Assembly (NCBI GenBank): GCA_017652345.1
Contig: JAGCBE010000368.1
Location: 1 to 8,665, forward strand
Length of the DNA stretch: 8,665 nt
Direction of reading: 5' to 3'
Source of the DNA: Methanobrevibacter sp.
GTDB lineage: Archaea > Methanobacteriota > Methanobacteria > Methanobacteriales > Methanobacteriaceae
The notes under the pieces were generated by a model. That model did no database searches, was not told where the DNA came from, and saw nothing but the letters and a program-made list of their open reading frames with translations. Position 1 is the first letter of the stretch. The number at the start of each line of letters is the position of its first letter. Shown here one piece after another: positions 1 through 4,287 of the stretch. The position numbers and the translations under genes are program-made.

Positions 1-19
1 CTAACAGCTAAACTGTTAG
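1..19. repeat. 7-bp inverted repeat at the left edge
   Basis: CTAACAG (1-7) and CTGTTAG (13-19) are perfect reverse complements around a 5-base loop. They lie inside the partial coding region. The repeat may extend leftward beyond the window, so its full length is unknown. No T-tract follows, so it does not look like a terminator. Confidence 0.4.
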
Positions 20-183
20 CACAAAAAAAGAATGGTAATAGATTCTTCCTATGGTGGTCAGAGCAGCAAGGTCGATATGGAGAGCCTCCAAGCATGGCAA
101 AGCCACCAAGAAAAAGAACAATAAAAATTACCGATAGACAAATCAAAGATGCGAATCAAATATTAAGGAGGGGAAACCTATGA
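1..183 (+). CDS. 3' end of an unidentified phage gene (partial)
   Basis: The first frame is open from base 1 and ends at TGA 181-183, giving the last 60 residues of a protein whose start lies left of the window. The visible part is basic. It contains an aromatic patch (FFLWW, about residues 15-19 of the visible part), a proline-rich stretch (PPSMAKPP) and a Lys/Arg-rich tail. I recognise no domain. The stop codon overlaps the next start as ATGA (180-183), so the two genes are probably translationally coupled. Its position just upstream of a holin-like gene suggests a late structural or lysis gene, but that is inference only. Confidence 0.7.
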   Translation, partial: LTAKLLAQKKNGNRFFLWWSEQQGRYGEPPSMAKPPRKRTIKITDRQIKDANQILRRGNL

Positions 184-530
184 GATTAATATTAAAAAAC
201 GGTATGTACGGAGATGTTCCAAATCTTGTAACTCCACAGCAAACATTTAATGACACCGCTTGCTGGAACTATATAATGCAAAGAAGAAAAAATCTAGGTT
301 ACTTTGGATGGAATAGTAGAGAGGCTAAAGAATATCTTGATGCTTTACATGAAGCTTATAGAGGCTACGACATTTTAAAAAAAATGACTAAGGAACAATT
401 CAAAGAGATGCTCAAAGAGGACGCTTTTACAATCTTAAATGTAAAAAAGGCGTTATATTGGTTAGATGTCGAATTTAAAAAATATAAGCAAAAAGTTGAC
501 GAAGACAAAAGAAAAAAAAGAAATTTTTAA
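180..530 (+). CDS. Unidentified 116-aa phage protein
   Basis: I do not recognise this protein. It starts at ATG 180 after an excellent ribosome binding site (AAGGAGGGG, 165-173) and overlaps the preceding stop as ATGA. The N-terminal third has aromatic and polar residues (YGDVP, ACWNYIMQRRKNLGYFGW at about 28-44). The rest looks helical and ends in a highly basic tail (about 99-116, rich in Lys with some Arg and Asp). No signal peptide or membrane segment is visible. It sits between the end of an unknown gene and a holin-like gene, so a late function such as a lysis or tail accessory is possible. A small antisense ORF over its 3' end has no ribosome site and is a shadow. Confidence 0.75.
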   Translation: MRLILKNGMYGDVPNLVTPQQTFNDTACWNYIMQRRKNLGYFGWNSREAKEYLDALHEAYRGYDILKKMTKEQFKEMLKEDAFTILNVKKALYWLDVEFKKYKQKVDEDKRKKRNF

Positions 531-552
531 ATAAAACATAAGGAGAATTAAT

Positions 553-720
553 ATGAAAAAATTTTGGCAAAAATTAACGGAACCATCAACATGGCGTGGG
601 CTAGTTTGGATAATTACAGCTGGTGGAGTTGCATTAACAGAAATCCAAGTAGAAGCAATCATATCTGCAGGCGTTGCCTTGACCGGTCTTGTAGAGGTAT
701 TCAGAGGGGAGAAAAAATAA
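553..720 (+). CDS. Small two-helix membrane protein, holin-like (55 aa)
   Basis: The start at 553 follows AAGGAG (540-545) at good spacing, 22 bases after the previous stop. The 55-residue product has a charged amphipathic N-terminus (MKKFWQKLTEPSTW) and two hydrophobic stretches: about residues 14-29 (WRGLVWIITAGGVALT) and 35-50 (AIISAGVALTGLVEVF). A short acidic turn (EIQVEA) separates them, and the C-terminus is charged. From memory, small phage proteins with the pattern 'PSTWRGL...GVAL...EAI..AG.AL.GL..VF' are widespread and are often labelled holins or hypothetical proteins. A holin would form inner-membrane lesions that release endolysin. No endolysin is recognisable in the window, so the lysis role is inference. 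Confidence 0.65.
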   Translation: MKKFWQKLTEPSTWRGLVWIITAGGVALTEIQVEAIISAGVALTGLVEVFRGEKK

Positions 721-782
721 TTTAATTTTTTTTGAATCTTTTTTTCAAATTTTGCATCTTAAAAAGTGAAAAAAGGAAGGGG

Positions 783-842
783 AGAAAGGAAGTAAACGAT
801 AAGGTGTTGAAAGTGCGGTATTATTTCTTTACTTCCCTTTCT
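783..842 (+). terminator. Long hairpin, candidate intrinsic terminator of the upstream operon
   Basis: The left arm (783-796, AGAAAGGAAGTAAA) pairs with the right arm (828-842, TTTACTTCCCTTTCT). This gives 14 pairs with a single bulged C (837). The loop is about 31 bases, with ATAA (799-802) and TTAT (821-824) able to pair further inside. The 3' side runs into pyrimidines (CTTTTTCTTC). It lies 62 bases after the holin-like gene and before the next ORF. The long loop is atypical of an intrinsic terminator, so a structured regulatory RNA is an alternative. Confidence 0.5.
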
Positions 843-850
843 TTTTCTTC

Positions 851-879
851 TTGCTATTTTATATAAAAATATATAAAAT
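851..879 (+). promoter_or_regulatory. Candidate sigma70-type promoter for the acidic-protein cluster
   Basis: TTGCTA (851-856, 4/6 to the -35 consensus) is followed after 17 bases by TAAAAT (874-879, 5/6 to the -10 consensus). Transcription would start near 886, leaving a leader of about 70 bases before the gene at 955. The region is very AT-rich, so chance matches are likely. Confidence 0.35.
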
Positions 880-954
880 TATAGAAAAAAAGCTAAAGTA
901 TTTTTAAAATTTGCCGATAGTAAATACATTGGTTGATAAAAAGGAGATAGCAAA

Positions 955-1335
955 ATGAGAACAGATAAAATAAAAGATTTAATAAACAAAACTTTAAGCC
1001 CTAACCAATATAATCTTTTAATAGATTTGGTTAAAAGATTAGATGCACTAGGCGATGATTTAACATTAATAACGAAAACAGATTTACCTAATTATAGAAC
1101 ACTTTTTGAAGTGGTTTTTGATTTTGATGGTTTGTATTTAGGTGAACTTGAGGAAACTTTTGCATCTCATATAAAGGGATTAAATGATGGGCATGGTAGA
1201 AAATGGACGCTCCCTTGTTTAGATGAGCAATTATATGAATTGCCAGAGGATAATGAGTGGTTAATTGAAGATTATAAGCAATGGAGAGAAGAAATGGGGA
1301 TGTTTTTAAACAAAGTTTATAATAGATTTATGTAA
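955..1335 (+). CDS. Unidentified acidic 126-aa protein
   Basis: I do not recognise a family. The start at 955 follows AAGGAG (941-946). By my count the protein has 24 Asp/Glu against 15 Lys/Arg, so it is clearly acidic. Residues 62-71 (LGELEETFAS) nearly match residues 71-80 (LVELEEVFAS) of the next gene's product, with 8 of 10 positions identical, which suggests relatedness or a shared target. The C-terminus is rich in Trp, Glu and Asp (EDNEWLIEDYKQWREEM). No signal peptide or membrane helix is visible. It is the first of three consecutive acidic genes behind a candidate promoter. An accessory or host-interaction role, such as a DNA-mimic inhibitor, is conceivable but unproven. Confidence 0.75.
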   Translation: MRTDKIKDLINKTLSPNQYNLLIDLVKRLDALGDDLTLITKTDLPNYRTLFEVVFDFDGLYLGELEETFASHIKGLNDGHGRKWTLPCLDEQLYELPEDNEWLIEDYKQWREEMGMFLNKVYNRFM

Positions 1336-1360
1336 TTTTATTTTAATAAGGAGAATCGAA

Positions 1361-1915
1361 ATGAAACAATCATTAATAAACGAAATAAATTCAAAAGTAA
1401 ACCAAATCTTATTAAAAATAGGAAAGAATTGGGAACTAGCATTAGCGTATGAGTTCAGCAAAACAGAAGCAAATGCTTTTGATGAATGGTTACCAGCAGA
1501 GCAAGCAGGCAAACCAACAAGCGAAATCATAGACGAAGCAAAGAACGCTTATTGGAATGTAGGAAGTAGTTTGGTCGAGTTGGAAGAAGTTTTTGCATCA
1601 GCACCATTAGCAATTTTTGATACATATTACACAAATATTGAATACATAACCGATAAAGAAAATAAGAGATTCGATGGGGCTTCATTTAGCGATTTGGCCA
1701 ATTGGATTCAATCTTGCGTTGATGATGCAATTAAGACAATCCAAGAAGCGAAAATCTTAGAAGTTAAAGAAAGCTATGAAAACGATACATACGATTTAAG
1801 CGATGGAACATATATTCACGGGACTGGCGATGGAAGATATTATAACGAAGATGGCTCGAGAATATATAGCGCTATAATAGTTAATCACGAATTATTAGGA
1901 TTTTATGAAGATTAA
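1361..1915 (+). CDS. Unidentified strongly acidic 184-aa protein
   Basis: The start at 1361 follows AAGGAGAATCGAA (1348-1360), a leader also seen before the recombination genes. By my count it has 34 Asp/Glu against 15 Lys/Arg. The N-terminal half looks helical. Residues 71-80 (LVELEEVFAS) match the motif in the preceding protein. Near the C-terminus, about 148-170, a Gly/Asp/Tyr-rich segment (DGTYIHGTGDGRYYNEDGS) looks like short beta-hairpin turns. I know no family with this combination. It lies 25 bases after the upstream gene and 11 bases before the next, so it is almost certainly co-transcribed. The acidity and accessory position allow an anti-defence hypothesis, but nothing in the sequence proves it. 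Confidence 0.78.
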   Translation: MKQSLINEINSKVNQILLKIGKNWELALAYEFSKTEANAFDEWLPAEQAGKPTSEIIDEAKNAYWNVGSSLVELEEVFASAPLAIFDTYYTNIEYITDKENKRFDGASFSDLANWIQSCVDDAIKTIQEAKILEVKESYENDTYDLSDGTYIHGTGDGRYYNEDGSRIYSAIIVNHELLGFYED

Positions 1916-1926
1916 TAGGGGGAAAA

Positions 1927-2388
1927 ATGGAAATAGTAATGAATGAAAAATTAATAGATATCTTTTTTGGGGAAATGGATTCTGATTCTTTGAAAGAAGT
2001 AAAGGAATATGAAAAAGAAGGTAATCTTACTTTGAATCTTGAAAGCGGTGAATTGCGTCAAAACGGTGTTGGTTTGGGCGTTTATACGGATTATTTCAAA
2101 GAAGCGTTTTTCTTTGATTCTGAAGCATCAGTAACTGACGGAGAAAAGGTTATTTGGGCAACGCAATCAATGATTGAAGATGATATTGATTGGGTAAGGA
2201 TTGTAATTAATCCCAAAGGAAGTGACGGTTGGGCAAGCGCTGCTTATTGGGATAAGGATAGAAATATTAGATATTCAACAAATTTTAAAGTTTGGGGATT
2301 TTATATTCAATCTGAAGAATGGATATTTGATTTTTCAGACAGGGTATTTTTTGAAGAAAAAAGCAAATCTTTCATTAAGACAGAATAA
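1927..2388 (+). CDS. Unidentified acidic 153-aa protein
   Basis: I chose ATG 1927 because GGGGG (1918-1922) sits at working distance. The ATG at 1939 would be too far from it. By my count the protein has 32 Asp/Glu against 17 Lys/Arg. It begins with a short helix-rich acidic part (about 1-32). It continues with a segment that looks beta-rich and aromatic (about 50-142: VYTDYF, AFFFD, VIWATQ, AAYWDKD, VWGFYI, EWIFDF). No membrane segment or signal is evident. It is the third acidic gene in a row, but it lacks the ELEExFAS motif of the other two. A + frame ORF overlapping its 3' end (2222-2431) is a shadow. Function is unknown. Confidence 0.77.
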   Translation: MEIVMNEKLIDIFFGEMDSDSLKEVKEYEKEGNLTLNLESGELRQNGVGLGVYTDYFKEAFFFDSEASVTDGEKVIWATQSMIEDDIDWVRIVINPKGSDGWASAAYWDKDRNIRYSTNFKVWGFYIQSEEWIFDFSDRVFFEEKSKSFIKTE

Positions 2389-2461
2389 TAAGATTAAAGT
2401 TTTTTTTCAAAAAATCCGATTAAAATTATAAAGGTTAATTAAGGATAAAAGGAAGGTTAAT

Positions 2462-2626
2462 ATGAAACTAACAACAGCAAAAAAAATTAAGGTTTTTATA
2501 GCTAAAGACCTTAACAAAAACTTAGGTTTATGCTTCCCTTGCTTGCTTAATAAGCAGGGGAAGAAATTAAGCAATCCAATGAATTGGGTGGCAAAGGTTA
2601 ATAATAAAAGGGGGTTATATGAATAA
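2462..2626 (+). CDS. Small basic 54-aa ORF, doubtful coding status
   Basis: ATG 2462 follows AAAGGAAGG (2449-2457) at good spacing, and the frame runs to TAA 2624-2626, overlapping the next start by 8 bases. The product is basic and has two nearby cysteines (LGLCFPCLL, Cys24 and Cys27), but no known domain is visible. The region also carries two strong hairpins (2487-2514 and 2533-2563). The stretch may therefore act as a structured RNA rather than, or as well as, a coding sequence. The good ribosome site and the short coupling to 2619 support translation. Residue-level conservation in relatives would decide between the two. Confidence 0.5.
   Translation: MKLTTAKKIKVFIAKDLNKNLGLCFPCLLNKQGKKLSNPMNWVAKVNNKRGLYE
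2487..2563 (+). other. Two tandem strong RNA hairpins, possible structured RNA element
   Basis: Hairpin 1 pairs 2487-2498 (TTAAGGTTTTTA) with 2503-2514 (TAAAGACCTTAA): 12 pairs, one G-U wobble, loop TAGC. Hairpin 2 pairs 2533-2544 (CTTCCCTTGCTT) with 2552-2563 (AAGCAGGGGAAG): 12 pairs, one G-U wobble, 7-base loop. Eighteen bases separate them. A weak third stem (2575-2579 with 2584-2588) follows. There is no U-tract, so this is not a plain terminator. It could be an mRNA processing or attenuation element, or a small RNA, just ahead of the holin-like gene. Confidence 0.55.
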
Positions 2627-2807
2627 TGAGATATTAATTCAAGGAGCCGTTACAATCGGATTAATGATTCTAACACTAGCTCCTGAGCTTTGGGCGCTTG
2701 CCAAGGGCGTTCCAAATAAGGCGGTTATATGCTTATTAGGAATACTTAGCAAGATTGCTGGGATTTATTTCTTTACAGCCGTAATCAGCGGTAATTTTTT
2801 AGGTTAA
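2619..2807 (+). CDS. Small two-helix membrane protein, holin-like (62 aa)
   Basis: ATG 2619 follows AGGGGG (2609-2614). The 62-residue product has two hydrophobic segments, about residues 5-27 (ILIQGAVTIGLMILTLAPELWAL) and about 35-57 (AVICLLGILSKIAGIYFFTAVIS). They are joined by a short turn with Lys (AKGVPNK). Length and topology fit a class II holin or other phage inner-membrane peptide, but I cannot match a named family. A lipoprotein gene and an exported-protein gene follow directly, which supports a lysis/envelope cassette. It overlaps the upstream short ORF by 8 bases. It would be the second holin-like gene in this window. A pair of this kind could be holin plus antiholin, or one may be unrelated to lysis. 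Confidence 0.65.
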   Translation: MNNEILIQGAVTIGLMILTLAPELWALAKGVPNKAVICLLGILSKIAGIYFFTAVISGNFLG

Positions 2808-2836
2808 TTTTATTTTTTAAAAAAGGAAGGTATAAA

Positions 2837-3133
2837 ATGGAAAAAAAGGTTATTTTAGGTAGTTTATTAATTTTATCAACAGGATTATTAACAGGTTGTG
2901 CCGGCCAATTCTTTACGCCGTACGACCAAGCTGGCCGAATTAATTTAACGGCCGATGAAAAAGGCATGAGGGCGTTTTCTGACATGATGGCCGGACTAGT
3001 TAACGAGGGCCGCACACCAGCAGGAAGCAAGAGTTCACATTATCAGCTTAGGGAGTATCAAGAAGAAACAAATCAGCTTCCATGGAAGGTAAAGATGCAA
3101 CAAAGATTTAGTCAAGGGGGGCAACATGAATAA
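2837..3133 (+). CDS. Outer-membrane-type lipoprotein, possible spanin component (98 aa)
   Basis: ATG 2837 follows AAGGAAGG (2823-2830). The N-terminus is a classic lipoprotein signal: Lys-rich start, hydrophobic core (VILGSLLILSTGLL) and lipobox L-T-G-C with the modified Cys at residue 21. Position +2 is Ala, not Asp, which in enterobacteria sends the lipoprotein to the outer membrane. The mature part is about 78 residues, polar, with no recognised domain. It is not proline-rich, unlike typical Rz1. Part of the gene (about 2895-3030) is visibly more GC-rich than its surroundings, with five GGCC tetramers. It overlaps the next exported-protein gene by 8 bases. An o-spanin role is possible; exclusion of superinfecting phage is an alternative. 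Confidence 0.78.
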   Translation: MEKKVILGSLLILSTGLLTGCAGQFFTPYDQAGRINLTADEKGMRAFSDMMAGLVNEGRTPAGSKSSHYQLREYQEETNQLPWKVKMQQRFSQGGQHE

Positions 3134-3428
3134 AGAAAGCAATTGTGGCGCCTCTATGGCTATTTTTTTGGCAAGTTTGGTGCTAGTGGCTATGACGGCC
3201 AAGGCAGAAGATAAAACGCCAAAAAATGAAAATTTGAAGCTTATATGGACAAGCGAGTGTCCAAAGGGGCTTCCAAGCACAAATAATTCTAATTTGTGTA
3301 AAAAAAAGATATATGCGGACGAAACAATCGACTTAAGAAATCTTAAATGGGAAGAAGTTGAGGATATCGCCAAAATTTCTTTCGATTGGAAATACAATTT
3401 GAAGCAAAAGTTCGCAAGAAAGAAATAA
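3126..3428 (+). CDS. Small exported protein, possible spanin partner (100 aa)
   Basis: ATG 3126 follows GGGGGG (3116-3121) and overlaps the lipoprotein stop by 8 bases. The N-terminus has a hydrophobic core (about 10-23, SMAIFLASLVLVAM) followed by a signal-peptidase-I type site, A-K-A before Glu28. The mature part would be about 73 residues with two cysteines (Cys45, Cys58) that could form one periplasmic disulfide. It ends in a basic tail (KQKFARKK). If the signal is not cleaved, it would be an inner-membrane-anchored protein like an i-spanin, but I see no long coiled coil. A terminator follows directly. Function is unknown. The pairing with a lipoprotein gene is the main clue. Confidence 0.72.
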   Translation: MNKESNCGASMAIFLASLVLVAMTAKAEDKTPKNENLKLIWTSECPKGLPSTNNSNLCKKKIYADETIDLRNLKWEEVEDIAKISFDWKYNLKQKFARKK

Positions 3429-3437
3429 TTGACTCAC

Positions 3438-3466
3438 GGTGGGACACTTAGTCCCGCCCTTTTTTT
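3438..3466 (+). terminator. Intrinsic terminator after the lysis/envelope cassette
   Basis: GGTGGGAC (3438-3445) pairs with GTCCCGCC (3451-3458), 8 pairs with one G-U, around the loop ACTTA. A run of seven T (3460-3466) follows after one C. This is a textbook Rho-independent terminator 10 bases after the exported-protein stop. The next gene begins only 15 bases later, with no room for its own promoter in between. Confidence 0.9.
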
Positions 3467-3481
3467 AAAAAGGAATGGTAT

Positions 3482-3694
3482 ATGGCAACAAAAATTATTG
3501 ATATTAATGAATTAAAGAAAAGAAAAAGCATTAGGCAAAAGATGCAAGCTAACCAAGACCCAACAATGGATTCATGGCTTAAGGGAATATTAGTTGGATA
3601 CCAGTTGGACGGCAACGCAGAAAAAAAGGAATACTTTTTAAGGGGGCTAGCCTTAGGATTTGAAGCATCAGAACAAGACAAGATTATTAATTAG
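3482..3694 (+). CDS. Unidentified 70-aa protein
   Basis: I do not recognise this protein. ATG 3482 follows AAAGGA (3469-3474). It is short, soluble and probably mostly helical, with a basic N-terminal third (ELKKRKSIRQKM, about 10-21) and a Gly/Leu/Phe-rich C-terminal helix (FLRGLALGFEASEQD, about 52-66). It begins 15 bases after a strong terminator, so its transcript must come from read-through or antitermination. It is followed 8 bases later by an RHH gene, so the two probably form one operon. A longer antisense ORF covers the same bases but lacks a ribosome site. Confidence 0.65.
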   Translation: MATKIIDINELKKRKSIRQKMQANQDPTMDSWLKGILVGYQLDGNAEKKEYFLRGLALGFEASEQDKIIN

Positions 3695-3702
3695 GGGGAA
3701 TT

Positions 3703-3855
3703 ATGACAAAAGAAAAAAAGGAATATGAAAAAATTTGCGTTTCGATTGATTCTGAAATAATGGAAAAGGTTAGAAAGTTTTGTAAAGTTAATCGCAGGAA
3801 GATAACTTCCTTAATCGAAGATTCGCTAGAGTTGTATTTTAAAAAACAAAAATGA
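3703..3855 (+). CDS. Ribbon-helix-helix DNA-binding protein (50 aa), putative regulator
   Basis: ATG 3703 follows AGGGGG (3693-3698), and the frame ends at TGA 3853-3855. The 50-residue product has the RHH (MetJ/Arc/CopG) pattern. A short strand (KICVSID, about 10-16) should insert into the DNA major groove as a dimer. Helix A (about 17-28) and helix B (about 32-47, RKITSLIEDSLELYF) follow, with Val/Asn-Arg in the turn. The family binds DNA as dimers, usually at repeated short palindromic half-sites. The non-coding segment that starts right after this gene carries eight TGTACA half-sites, its most obvious target. Likely roles are autoregulation and control of the replication operon. It is one of two RHH genes flanking that segment. 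Confidence 0.78.
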   Translation: MTKEKKEYEKICVSIDSEIMEKVRKFCKVNRRKITSLIEDSLELYFKKQK

Positions 3856-3881
3856 CTGGTCAAAAATTTTTACTAGTATTT

Positions 3882-3910
3882 TTTTCGCCTTTCGCAGAAA
3901 GGCATATAAT
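3882..3910 (+). promoter_or_regulatory. Candidate promoter with consensus -10 and hairpin in the spacer
   Basis: TATAAT at 3905-3910 matches the sigma70 -10 consensus exactly. The hexamer 17 bases upstream (TTTTCG, 3882-3887) is a poor -35. The spacer contains the 7-bp inverted repeat GCCTTTC/GAAAGGC (3887-3903), which could be a regulator site. Transcription would start near 3917 and read through the TGTACA array into the second RHH gene. No T-tract follows the hairpin on either strand, so it is not a terminator. Confidence 0.4.
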
Positions 3911-3941
3911 AATCTAATTTATATATAATCTAATTTATATA
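3910..3941. repeat. Perfect tandem 16-bp AT-rich repeat (two copies)
   Basis: The unit TAATCTAATTTATATA occurs at 3910-3925 and again at 3926-3941 without a mismatch. Each copy has a single C as its only G or C base. It lies 15 bases before the TGTACA array. It could serve as an easily melted DNA unwinding element, or it could be a recent slippage duplication. Confidence 0.85.
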
Positions 3942-3956
3942 TAGATATTATTTATT

Positions 3957-4041
3957 TGTACATTTTGTACAAACCGGTCTGTACAATTTGTACATATCTG
4001 ATTTGTACATTTTGTACAGACCCGTCTGTACATTTTGTACA
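3957..4041. repeat. Array of eight TGTACA half-sites (four 15-bp boxes, two 47-bp units)
   Basis: TGTACA starts at 3957, 3966, 3980, 3989, 4004, 4013, 4027 and 4036. Pairs form 15-bp boxes TGTACA-WTT-TGTACA spaced 23, 24 and 23 bases apart. The first two boxes repeat as the last two with a 47-base period and few mismatches. The first pair is a near-perfect dyad centred on ACCGGT (3973-3978). I noticed no TGTACA elsewhere in the window. Such an array fits cooperative binding by a dimeric protein, either a flanking RHH protein or the downstream initiator. Confidence 0.9.
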
Positions 4042-4056
4042 TATCAAAAAATTCTA

Positions 4057-4085
4057 TTGCGCTTTTTATGTTTTTAATGTTTAAT
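4057..4085 (+). promoter_or_regulatory. Weak candidate promoter just downstream of the TGTACA array
   Basis: TTGCGC (4057-4062) and TTTAAT (4080-4085) are 17 bases apart. The -10 is a 5/6 match and the -35 is poor. The TGTACA array ends 15 bases upstream, so bound protein could regulate it. The predicted start near 4092 would leave a leader of only about a dozen bases before ATG 4105. Confidence 0.25.
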
Positions 4086-4104
4086 TTGTTTAAGGGGGTG
4101 CGCT

Positions 4105-4287
4105 ATGGAAGAAAAACAAAGAAATGTATTATTATTAAAGAAAAGCCTTTGGCAGGATTTGAGGCTAATTAAAGCAGTTCAGGGATTAAAATCTTATGAA
4201 TCAGTTTTGGAATATTTAATTCAAAATTGCAAAAATGAAAATCTTTTTCAAAGGATAGAAAAAAATGAAAATGAAAGGTTGTATTGA
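4105..4287 (+). CDS. Second ribbon-helix-helix-like protein (60 aa)
   Basis: ATG 4105 follows AAGGGGGTG (4092-4100). The 60-residue product begins with a charged tail, then a likely strand (RNVLLLKK, about 6-13), helix A (about 14-27, SLWQDLRLIKAVQG) and helix B (about 30-42, SYESVLEYLIQNC). This order fits an RHH fold, though it matches less clearly than the 3703 product. The gene starts 63 bases after the TGTACA array and overlaps the initiator gene by 23 bases, so it is translationally coupled to it. In plasmids such as pMV158, a small RHH copy-number repressor (CopG) is encoded directly upstream of the Rep gene. This layout is similar, but the functional analogy is inference. Confidence 0.68.
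   Translation: MEEKQRNVLLLKKSLWQDLRLIKAVQGLKSYESVLEYLIQNCKNENLFQRIEKNENERLY

Larger units (their letters stand above)
3856..4104. other. Candidate replication origin/control region
   Basis: This 249-bp segment between the two RHH genes holds no supported ORF. In order it carries a 7-bp hairpin (GCCTTTC 3887-3893 with GAAAGGC 3897-3903), a TATAAT hexamer, a perfect tandem AT-rich 16-mer, and eight TGTACA half-sites. A winged-helix initiator gene follows the second RHH gene. An AT-rich unwinding element next to directly repeated initiator or regulator sites is the classic plan of iteron origins in plasmids and phages. An alternative is a pure operator/promoter region. I call it an origin only by inference from this layout. 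Confidence 0.5.

Noticed and set aside
911..940. TTGCCG ... TTGATA as a promoter right before the gene at 955
   Set aside because: The -10 match is poor and transcription would begin on the ribosome site. The 851-879 candidate fits better.
1306..1530. Antisense 74-aa ORF over the start of the 184-aa gene
   Set aside because: It is a shadow of a well-supported + strand gene with no ribosome site of its own.
2222..2431. 69-aa + strand ORF overlapping the end of the third acidic gene
   Set aside because: It lies almost wholly inside a longer gene in another frame, lacks a ribosome site and encodes a low-complexity Lys/Ile/Phe-rich product.
3035..3397. 120-aa ORF on the - strand over the lipoprotein and exported-protein genes
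   Set aside because: The + strand genes there have signal peptides, ribosome sites and coupling. The antisense ORF has no ribosome site or recognisable domain.
3887..3903. Hairpin GCCTTTC-GCA-GAAAGGC as a terminator
   Set aside because: No T-tract follows it on either strand; the T-run lies on the 5' side. I treat it as a possible regulatory site instead.
3957..4041. TGTACA array as a CRISPR array
   Set aside because: Repeats are only 15 bp with 8-9 bp spacers that are themselves nearly repeated, and no cas genes are present.
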